DNA of 39,853 nucleotides from Bacteroidota bacterium (lineage in GTDB: Bacteria; Bacteroidota; Bacteroidia; Palsa-948), in contig SCSP01000289.1 of the NCBI GenBank assembly GCA_004297845.1, positions 1 through 39,853 on the forward strand, read 5' to 3'. How positions within the stretch are numbered: position 1 is the stretch's first letter; each line of letters opens with the position of its first letter. Positions 26,332 to 34,175 of the stretch are shown here, piece after piece. The position numbers and the translations under genes were made by a program. The notes beneath the pieces were generated by a model. The model was not told where the DNA came from and ran no database searches. It saw only the letters and a list, made by a program, of their open reading frames with translations.

Positions 26332-27450
26332 TTAGCGTAGTAAATTCATCAACTCTCTCACATTCGCCTCATTCGAAAACTTCTCTTCCAGGATCAGCAC
26401 TCTTTTTCTTTTGTCTTCCAGGGTAAAGGGCATTACCATAAATTCGGAAACTTTTCTTTTCATTTCAGCGAGAGAATCGGCAAGGTGGCAAAGGGGCTCC
26501 AGCCCGGTTTGCGTTACCATAGGAGAGTTAACAATGCAATGCCTGCCTATATAAAGTGCCGAAAGTAATTTCAGTTTTATACCTGTTGCCTGAAAGGTGG
26601 GAAGGATGTTTATTTGTGCGTTTTGGATGAGACCGTAGATATCTTCAACAGAAATATTTTCCTTCAGTTGAATGTTTTTATGTTTTTTCACCGCCCCTTT
26701 TAATTCTGTAGAAACACCATTTCCTGCAATGATCAGTGTAGTGTTCAGGTTATTGAAAACTTCATGGACTAAATAAAGGGCTGCTTTGTTGTTCTCTCCC
26801 ACGGCTAAACTGCCGTGATACAATGCAAAATCGCCTTTGCCTTCTTTGATGGCAATGGTTTCATGCGGATGAAATGCCATGATGTTAGTTACGTTCTTGT
26901 ATTTTTCCGAGAGATATTTTGTATCGGCCGGAGAGATAGCGGCAATAGCATCGGCTTGTGCTAAAACAGATTCAAACCTCTCTAATTTTTTCGCCTCGCC
27001 TTCGAAATATTTTTTTCGGAAGAGGCTTTTCTCAACCCGTGCAAGGGCGGAATAGTAATTGTGTTCGATGTTGTGCATACGCACGATCTTTTTTCGATTC
27101 TTCAGTCGCTCATCGTTGAGGTGAAAGCAGCAATGCAGCCCTTCAAAGAGGATGGGCGCATCGTCCTCTAGTAAATTTTTAACTAATCCTTCAGATGAGC
27201 GGCTTGCAACAATGTATGGAAGAGATCCCAGTAACAGGCGTTTGCTCATGTTCCTTTCGTAATAATACACCTTGCCGCAGTACTTCTCCAGTTCCTTTTT
27301 TTCACCCCTTCCGTACTCGAAACAATGCAGGTGAATGTTTATCCCTTCTGTGTGCAGAGCTTTGATCTTGTAAAAAACATCTATCGCGCCACCGTAATCG
27401 GGAGGATAGGGGACATCGAAAGAAATGATATGTAGTTGCGTTTGTACCAG
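26332..27450 (-). CDS. Glycosyltransferase (GT4/GT1-like); ORF track truncates it at a GTG at 27270
   Basis: The same frame continues upstream of 27270 as ..LHIISFDVPYPPDYGGAIDVFYKIKALHTEGINIHLHCFEYGRGEKKELEKYCGKVYYYERN; start codon unclear (CTG at 27448-27450 is one candidate). Confidence 0.75.
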   Translation of the reverse strand: MVQTQLHIISFDVPYPPDYGGAIDVFYKIKALHTEGINIHLHCFEYGRGEKKELEKYCGKVYYYERNMSKRLLLGSLPYIVASRSSEGLVKNLLEDDAPILFEGLHCCFHLNDERLKNRKKIVRMHNIEHNYYSALARVEKSLFRKKYFEGEAKKLERFESVLAQADAIAAISPADTKYLSEKYKNVTNIMAFHPHETIAIKEGKGDFALYHGSLAVGENNKAALYLVHEVFNNLNTTLIIAGNGVSTELKGAVKKHKNIQLKENISVEDIYGLIQNAQINILPTFQATGIKLKLLSALYIGRHCIVNSPMVTQTGLEPLCHLADSLAEMKRKVSEFMVMPFTLEDKRKRVLILEEKFSNEANVRELMNLLR

Positions 27451-27540
27451 AATAGTATTTTTGTCTTTTAATAGGGCTGTTCCTCGTGCTCTTTGTGTGT
27501 ATTTTAATTTTTACGTACTCAAAAATAATTGAAAAATCGA

Positions 27541-28815
27541 ATGGCTCTTAAAATTTTCAAGTTTGGAGGCGCTTCGGTAAAAGATGCAGATTCAGTGCGA
27601 AATGTAGCTTCTGTGTTAAACAAGTTTTCCGGTCAGCAAATCATTACCGTGGTCTCGGCCATGGGCAAAATCACCAACTTGCTTGAAATGCTTGTGGACG
27701 CTTATTTCTATCAAAAGGGAGACACACAAATGGTATTGGAACAGATAAAAAAGTATCATTTCGATATTCTCAAGAACTTATTTCCTATTGCTTCTCATCC
27801 TGTATATAACGATGTGAATACTGTTTTCCTTGCTCTGGAAAATTATGTCAAAGGCTCGCCTTCACATTCTTACAACAAGGATTACGATCAGATCGTATCG
27901 CAGGGGGAGATCATCTCTTCTAAAATAGTAAGTGCTTATCTCATGGAGGCAGGGATTAAAAACAGCTGGCTGGATATCAGGTCCATTATTAAAACGGATG
28001 ATACCTATCGTGAGGGTAAAGTAAACTGGGATCTCACGCAAAAACTGGTTACGGAGCGTGTCCCCCTCTCCGAGGGGGTAGGGGGAGGAATTACGCTCAC
28101 ACAAGGATTTCTTGGGCAAACTCCGGATGGCTTTACCACAACACTTGGAAGAGAAGGTTCCGATTACACAGCCGCAATCCTTGCCCATTGCACCAACGCG
28201 GAGAGCGTTACCATCTGGAAAGATGTGCATGGAGTAATGAATGCTGATCCCAAATGGTTCGATGAAACAAAACTCATTGACCAGATGTCGTACCAGGACG
28301 CGATCGAACTTTCATACTATGGCGCTACCGTGATACATCCAAAAACGATCAAGCCATTGCAGAACAAAAAAATTCCGCTTTACGTGAGATCATTTGTACA
28401 GCCTGATGAGAAGGGAACCCTGATCAACGATCAGCAATCGCAATTGCCGATACCCTGTTTTATTTTTAAAGTGAACCAGATACTGCTGTCCATTTCGCCC
28501 AAAGATTTTTCATTCATCGTGGAGGAAAACTTCAGTGATATTTTTAAAATATTTTCGGAACATCATGTGAAGATCAATGTGATGCAGAATTCGGCTATCA
28601 GCTTTTCAGTTTGTACAGATAATGATGAACGTAAAATCCCCGAGTTGATAAAAACGCTTCAGAAAAAATTCCGCGTTCTTTACAATGACAACATGGAATT
28701 GATAACCATACGGTATTACAACCAGACTACAATAGAACGGGTATGCATCGGAAAGAAGGTTTTTCTGGAACATAAAAGCCGGTACACTGTGCAATTAGTG
28801 GTGAAAAACAGGTAG
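27541..28815 (+). CDS. lysC: Aspartate kinase (monofunctional)
   Basis: KIFKFGGASVKDADSVRNV, TLGREGSDYTAAILA, ACT-like C-terminal region; start ATG 27541 preferred over 27529. Confidence 0.9.
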   Translation: MALKIFKFGGASVKDADSVRNVASVLNKFSGQQIITVVSAMGKITNLLEMLVDAYFYQKGDTQMVLEQIKKYHFDILKNLFPIASHPVYNDVNTVFLALENYVKGSPSHSYNKDYDQIVSQGEIISSKIVSAYLMEAGIKNSWLDIRSIIKTDDTYREGKVNWDLTQKLVTERVPLSEGVGGGITLTQGFLGQTPDGFTTTLGREGSDYTAAILAHCTNAESVTIWKDVHGVMNADPKWFDETKLIDQMSYQDAIELSYYGATVIHPKTIKPLQNKKIPLYVRSFVQPDEKGTLINDQQSQLPIPCFIFKVNQILLSISPKDFSFIVEENFSDIFKIFSEHHVKINVMQNSAISFSVCTDNDERKIPELIKTLQKKFRVLYNDNMELITIRYYNQTTIERVCIGKKVFLEHKSRYTVQLVVKNR

Positions 28816-28889
28816 GATAGAATATTAATCTTAGTTGTCTGCCTTTTACTGTAAGATATATGAACGGGGCACCTTCGCGATAAGGTTGT

Positions 28890-30152
28890 TTAGATACATT
28901 TCAATTCATTCAGGGCAATCCAGGCCATTAACCCCATCCCTGTTTGAAGAGCAGATTCATCAATATTGAAAGTAGAAGTATGAACTCCGGAGGTAATTCC
29001 CTTGGAAATATTTCCCGTCCCAAGACGATAAAAGCAGGCAGGTATCTTTTGAGCGTAAAAGGAAAAATCCTCCCCGGTCATCCGTAATTCAAGTTCGATA
29101 ACATTTTCTTTTCCTAAAAGGTCTTCCGCGTATTTTTTTGCTTTCGCTGTAGTTTGTTCATCATTTACAAGAGCAGGGTATCCCGTCATGATGTTCACAT
29201 CGCAATCTCCACCCATGCTTTTTGCTTTTGAAACTGCGACTTCCTTAATAATATTCTGTGCTTCTTTTCTCCATGTTTCGTCCATAGTGCGGAATGTACC
29301 GTCTATTTTCACCTCGTTCGGAATAATGTTGGTGGTTCCGTTGGCGTGCATGCGGCCGAAGGCGAGAACTGTAGGAATCGCCCCACCTCGCCTCACCCTT
29401 TGCCCCTCTCCGGAGGAGAGGGGAGAAGCGCCAAATTCTTTTTCAAGGGAGATTAAAATTTCCGCAGCGATAAGTAATGGATTAACATACGTCCCTTTCA
29501 TTGCAGCGTGACCGCCCTTTCCTTTTACGGTCAGATAAATTTCATCGGTGCTTGCCATGTATTTTCCGCTGCGGAAACCCACTTTGCCGGCTTCAAGGGA
29601 AGGGAAAACATGCTGGGCTATGATGGAGGATGGTTTTGGATCTTCCAGCACGCCTTCTTTGATCATCAGCGAGGCCCCTCCGGGTGCTTTTTCTTCTCCC
29701 GGCTGAAAAATAAGTTTTACCGTTCCTGAAAATTCATTTTTTAGTTCGTGGAGGATCTTTGCCGCACCAAGTAGAGAAGAAGTATGTACATCGTGCCCGC
29801 AGGCGTGCATTACACCGGTATTTTGGGATTTGTATTCTACCTCATTGGTTTCGGTGATGGGCAGTGCATCCATGTCGGCACGGAGGGCGAGGCAATACCC
29901 CGCCCTGTCCTTCCCCCCAAGGGAGGGAAGTTGGGCACCAGTGATAGTTGCGACAATTCCTGTTTTTACAATTCCATCTTTATAAGGAATTCCCCATTCA
30001 TTTAATTTTCCCGCAATGAATTTGGAGGTGTTGTATTCCTGAAAAGAAAGTTCGGGGTTAGCGTGTAAATGCCTGCGCACCGCGATTATTTCATTGAGAT
30101 ACTTTTCCGAGAGCGATATTATTTTTTCTTTCAACCCCATTTTCAACTCCAT
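28890..30152 (-). CDS. M20-family amidohydrolase/metallopeptidase (N-acyl-L-amino acid hydrolase type)
   Basis: 420 aa; RRHLHANPELSFQEYNTS, MHACGHDVHTSSLLGAA, QPGEEKAPGGASLMI; alternate start at 30140. Confidence 0.9.
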   Translation of the reverse strand: MELKMGLKEKIISLSEKYLNEIIAVRRHLHANPELSFQEYNTSKFIAGKLNEWGIPYKDGIVKTGIVATITGAQLPSLGGKDRAGYCLALRADMDALPITETNEVEYKSQNTGVMHACGHDVHTSSLLGAAKILHELKNEFSGTVKLIFQPGEEKAPGGASLMIKEGVLEDPKPSSIIAQHVFPSLEAGKVGFRSGKYMASTDEIYLTVKGKGGHAAMKGTYVNPLLIAAEILISLEKEFGASPLSSGEGQRVRRGGAIPTVLAFGRMHANGTTNIIPNEVKIDGTFRTMDETWRKEAQNIIKEVAVSKAKSMGGDCDVNIMTGYPALVNDEQTTAKAKKYAEDLLGKENVIELELRMTGEDFSFYAQKIPACFYRLGTGNISKGITSGVHTSTFNIDESALQTGMGLMAWIALNELKCI

Positions 30153-30166
30153 AATGCAAAGGTGTA

Positions 30167-30226
30167 AGGTATATGGGTTATTAAGCAGGTATTTCTTATG
30201 CCTTTATACCTTATAACCCTATACCT
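30167..30226. repeat. Imperfect inverted repeat in M20/TauE intergenic (AAGGTATA word family)
   Basis: AGGTATATGGGTTATTAAG (30167-30185) vs CTTATAACCCTATACCT (30210-30226). Confidence 0.7.
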
Positions 30227-30232
30227 CTCTTT

Positions 30233-30622
30233 CTATTTTCCAAACATCATTTTTAAAGAGAGTAAAAAAATTACCGCTCCAAAAACCCTTTTAAGAGTTT
30301 GCGTATCTATCGAAATAGCCAACTTTGAACCTGCAAAACTTCCAACTAAAAAAGTGGTCGCCATAATGCAGGCTACTTTCCAGTCTATATGCCCTGCCTG
30401 CCAGTAATTGAAAACGCCAAGAATGCCGATGGGCAGCAGGAACATGAAAAGCACTGTGCCTTGTGCAGCATGCTGTGAAAAGCCAAGGAAGTATATCAGT
30501 GCGGGCACTATAACAATGCCCCCACCGATACCCACCATTCCGCTGAGAATGCCCGCAACCAGCCCCAGCGCAAGCAGGATTAAAAGTTCATTCATAGTAA
30601 GTGATTTGTGGTTCATGCTCAA
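30233..30622 (-). CDS. Half-size TauE/SafE (TSUP) family membrane protein
   Basis: 129 aa; GLVAGILSGMVGIGGGIVIVPALIYFLGFSQHAAQGTVLFMFLLPIGILG. Confidence 0.85.
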   Translation of the reverse strand: MSMNHKSLTMNELLILLALGLVAGILSGMVGIGGGIVIVPALIYFLGFSQHAAQGTVLFMFLLPIGILGVFNYWQAGHIDWKVACIMATTFLVGSFAGSKLAISIDTQTLKRVFGAVIFLLSLKMMFGK

Positions 30623-30710
30623 AAAACGAAAATATTTAATGTGAAGATATTGCTTTTATAGCATCGCTAGTTGTAAAAAATTGTTTGCGACAAAAGGTAA
30701 TAATACTTTA

Positions 30711-33700
30711 TTAGAAATCCAACGAAAAGGACCAGTAGAAAACACGGGGCTGGATATTTCCATCTTCCCATCCATGGCTCCAATCTAAGCGCATGAAGTA
30801 TCCGAGCAGGCGGCTGCGGATTCCCCATCCATAGCCGCCAACGATGGGTTCCCGCCTTGTTTCAATTACAACGGTAACCGGGCTCGGGGGACCGCCAACA
30901 ACTTGGGTGTTGAGCGAGTTATTGTCGTCATAGGGAGATTTGCCTGTCCAGGCGGTACCGATATCGCCAAACCCAACCACCTGGAAGTTGTTCAGGAAGT
31001 CAGACTTAAGAGGTTTGTTCATCAGGTAGCGGAAAAGAGGAAGACGAAGCTCGGTATTGTAAAGCGCGAAACTGTTTCCGTTGCGAATGTTCTGATGAAA
31101 ACCGCGCATGGGGGTTGCAAGGGTTTGGTATGCGTAGTTCTGCTTCAGGTCAATGGGCGTACTGAAATTGAACTGAGGGCTGAACCAGTTATCCACGCCT
31201 CCCATGTAGTAGATCAGTTTTTTATTTCCGAAAGAAGTGCTTGCCGAAAGCCGGTTCGCCCAGATGAAATCACGGTGTATCTTGGTGTAATTGCGGATGT
31301 CAAGCCCCAGAATGGTAATGTTTGTTTCCGTTTTGTTCAGCTGTTTCAGGTACTCCCCAAAAATTTTCAGGCGAGTACCATAATACAGATTCAATCCACG
31401 CTTGCGCGTATTGTCAAAAACAAATTCCAGTTTCCCGCCTCCCCAGTATTCAAATTCGTTCGGTTTGGAAAGGGAGGGAATGTCAAAGGCATAAAACGAA
31501 GTCCGGTCCTGCCTTGCGTCCACAGTTCCCCGCACTCCGGCCGTTTCGGTGAAGGGCCACTTTATAATATATTTAGCCTGATGACTCTGCACCTTAAGTG
31601 ATCCGTAATCAAGCCCCTGTCGGTGCAGGATAATTTGCTTATCCAGGCGCTTCAGGCGATTTTCATAGCTCATGTAATATTCGTTGCTGTTCAGATCGGA
31701 AGAGATACGCACACCGCCTGTGATTTTGTAATCGTCAAACACATCGCTGAGTCCAAGCTTGAAAAATCCGGTGAACCCCGGACTCAGGAAGATAGGGCCG
31801 GGGCCGGAAAATTTTTGATAGGAGGCGTTTAAAAATGAATTATCGATCTGTGTAACTACGTAATCTGTAGAGAAGAACACAAAATAATTTCTTTGTTGAG
31901 GAAACTGAAATGCGGCAGCAGGTGCAGCGGCAGTGGCAGTATCGGGAGCAGTATTTAAAGTTTCAACTTTAGGGAGATTTGCAGTTTGTTTCTTGGGTTC
32001 GTTGTCAAACACATAGTTATTAATATCAATAGCTGTGCTGTCTTTCTTTTCCGGTATTATCTCTTCGGAAACAAATACCTGCACCGTTTGAATGTCCTTG
32101 ATGGCGCTTTCTTTTTTCTTGTCATTCTCTGTGGTTGCCTGTTTTAAAGAAAGTCCCCTGTATGCGGTGTTTATCAGCGGAACATTTAAAGCGGTATTCC
32201 CCGGCGGCAGGTCATTGACAAACAGCTTGAATTTTTTATTTGTAAAAATAACTTCAGTAATTTTCTTTGATTTCAGGTTGATATCCTGTTCCAGAATGTT
32301 GCGGGAATAATTGGTGATGGGATAGCTGCGCGTGTAGTAGCGGTAATGTTCGGCAGTGTCCACGTATGCGATAGCGCTGTCGAGTACGCCCAGATAGCGG
32401 TTGCGGATGCCGTTTTCATCGCTCAGAAAACAAAGATGTTCGCTGTCGAATTCAAAGGGATAGGATTCGCTCACCGAAGGGGTGTTGGTTACTTTACGCA
32501 GGACGGAGGATTTGTTTTTGTAATTGTAAATGAAAAGGTCTTTATGCTCCATGGGCTGCTGGTGCGCTTTCAGGTCAACAGGATATGCCGGGAAGAACCG
32601 TATCGTATCACTTGGACGGTTGGATGCAAAAATTATTTTAGATGAATTGGCGATGAACTTTGGAGTGAGATCATCGTAAATATCTTTGGTGATCTGTTCG
32701 GAGTTTCCGGCTCCCGGGGTATAAACAAAAATATCGCTTTGTCCGTTCTGCACGGCAGACATCACGAATTGCCTTCCATCATCAGAATAGGAGAAGTCGG
32801 CAATTTTTTCAAAGTTGAATATCTTGATGGTTTCTGATTTTTTGACGGATAGGGTATAATAGGTGAGCAGCAATTCGCCTTTTCTCTCTGTAATGATTGA
32901 AATTCTTTCTCCGGCCGGATGCCAGTTTACGAGGGGGTAGGAATAATCCACAGGCCTGTCGAGCTTCTGCTCCCGCTTTAGAATCCGTTTAGCTTTTCGC
33001 TTTTTAAAATCATAGAGCCATACTTTATACTGCCCAAGCTGATTGGTAGTGTACACTGCGTAATTTCCGTCAGGACTGGTTTTGAAACGCTGATACACAC
33101 GGCTGATCTTCGGTTTTTTAAGCAAGGAGGCAGGCGGAACTTTTTTAGTTGTGTCTGCCTCGGTATAACGATTAGTATAATATTGCATCCACTCGCTGGT
33201 CATGTTTTTCATGGAGACTCCGAGGACAAACAGAAATGCGCTTTCTATGTTGCGTGTAACTTTGGTCATGTACAGGATGTTAGAGATCACGGATTTTCCG
33301 TACGTTTCTGCGATGTAATTCCAGATGGAATGTCCGGCATATAAAGCGTCAACACCTTCCATGCCATTGAATTTTTTGTATTTGCCGGCCAGGATGCCGT
33401 CTTTCACGCGGGAGTCAATATCCGTATCCCATCCATTTGCAATGTAAGAGACGAGCCCTTTTATATACCAGTTAGGAAGGGTAAGCAGCGTGGAGTTTTT
33501 CACCACATCCCGTATGTTGCCGCCATACATCATCTGGTTGATAAGCACTTCGGCAACCACTTCTTTTATCTGCCTGTCATACATTGCATGATCACCGTCA
33601 AAATACAGGAATACTTTAGATCCCACAATTTTTGTAACACCACCCACATTGTAAGGTTCTTCGTATTCAAGCCCAATGTTGCTTTGCCTGAAATCACTTT

Positions 33701-34031
33701 GTTTGTTGTAAACGATAAACTCTATCTTTTCGTCTAAGTTGTAATCCAGCATCCTCTCGATCTTCTCGATGCTTTTCTTCGCTTCCTGGGAGGTATATTG
33801 AGCCAACTCTTTTCCGCCCATGTAGAAGTATACATTGTATTTTTCAAACTTGTACCATTGCCATAACCGGGGTTCATCAAACTGAACGCGGTTTTTCCCG
33901 AATTCCATCTGCGAACCGCTGTAGAACTGAGCGTGAATGCCGGTACACAACAGGCAGCAAACAACAGACAATAATATAATTTGTCTGGAAGGATTTTTCG
34001 AGAGAAAATTGAAATTTGAGATTGTTTGCAT
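30711..34031 (-). CDS. TolB-like beta-propeller protein with C-terminal outer-membrane barrel
   Basis: 1106 aa; signal peptide; peptidase-MA-like N-terminal region, propeller repeats (SPDGNYAVYTTNQLGQYKVWLYD; FSYSDDGRQFVMSAVQNGQSDIFVY), barrel-like C-terminus ending YWSFSLDF. Confidence 0.75.
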   Translation of the reverse strand: MQTISNFNFLSKNPSRQIILLSVVCCLLCTGIHAQFYSGSQMEFGKNRVQFDEPRLWQWYKFEKYNVYFYMGGKELAQYTSQEAKKSIEKIERMLDYNLDEKIEFIVYNKQSDFRQSNIGLEYEEPYNVGGVTKIVGSKVFLYFDGDHAMYDRQIKEVVAEVLINQMMYGGNIRDVVKNSTLLTLPNWYIKGLVSYIANGWDTDIDSRVKDGILAGKYKKFNGMEGVDALYAGHSIWNYIAETYGKSVISNILYMTKVTRNIESAFLFVLGVSMKNMTSEWMQYYTNRYTEADTTKKVPPASLLKKPKISRVYQRFKTSPDGNYAVYTTNQLGQYKVWLYDFKKRKAKRILKREQKLDRPVDYSYPLVNWHPAGERISIITERKGELLLTYYTLSVKKSETIKIFNFEKIADFSYSDDGRQFVMSAVQNGQSDIFVYTPGAGNSEQITKDIYDDLTPKFIANSSKIIFASNRPSDTIRFFPAYPVDLKAHQQPMEHKDLFIYNYKNKSSVLRKVTNTPSVSESYPFEFDSEHLCFLSDENGIRNRYLGVLDSAIAYVDTAEHYRYYTRSYPITNYSRNILEQDINLKSKKITEVIFTNKKFKLFVNDLPPGNTALNVPLINTAYRGLSLKQATTENDKKKESAIKDIQTVQVFVSEEIIPEKKDSTAIDINNYVFDNEPKKQTANLPKVETLNTAPDTATAAAPAAAFQFPQQRNYFVFFSTDYVVTQIDNSFLNASYQKFSGPGPIFLSPGFTGFFKLGLSDVFDDYKITGGVRISSDLNSNEYYMSYENRLKRLDKQIILHRQGLDYGSLKVQSHQAKYIIKWPFTETAGVRGTVDARQDRTSFYAFDIPSLSKPNEFEYWGGGKLEFVFDNTRKRGLNLYYGTRLKIFGEYLKQLNKTETNITILGLDIRNYTKIHRDFIWANRLSASTSFGNKKLIYYMGGVDNWFSPQFNFSTPIDLKQNYAYQTLATPMRGFHQNIRNGNSFALYNTELRLPLFRYLMNKPLKSDFLNNFQVVGFGDIGTAWTGKSPYDDNNSLNTQVVGGPPSPVTVVIETRREPIVGGYGWGIRSRLLGYFMRLDWSHGWEDGNIQPRVFYWSFSLDF

Positions 34032-34058
34032 GACAAGAATAATAGGGTAGCGAATTTA

Positions 34059-34066
34059 CAAAATTA
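34059..34066 (-). promoter_or_regulatory. Candidate -7 element TAATTTTG for TolB-like gene
   Basis: CAAAATTA on + strand; CAA (TTG on minus) at 34082-34084, 15 nt upstream. Confidence 0.45.
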
Positions 34067-34127
34067 ACTTGGAAAACTAATCAATAAGCCCCAATGATTT
34101 TCGGCAATTTTTATTGTCAAAAAATGA

Positions 34128-34135
34128 TACATTTG
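34128..34135 (+). promoter_or_regulatory. Candidate -7 element TACATTTG for amidohydrolase gene
   Basis: TAnnTTTG 40 nt upstream of ATG 34176. Confidence 0.4.
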
Positions 34136-34175
34136 TTTTCCTGATTTAGAAAGCACGAATCAATATGATTTCCTG

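Noticed and set aside
28890-30152. M20 enzyme as the missing ArgE'
   Set aside because: Sequence motifs (RRHLHANPELSFQEYNTS, MHACGHDVHTSSLLGAA) fit the indoleacetyl-amino acid/hippurate hydrolase type and it is ~26 kb away; no direct support.
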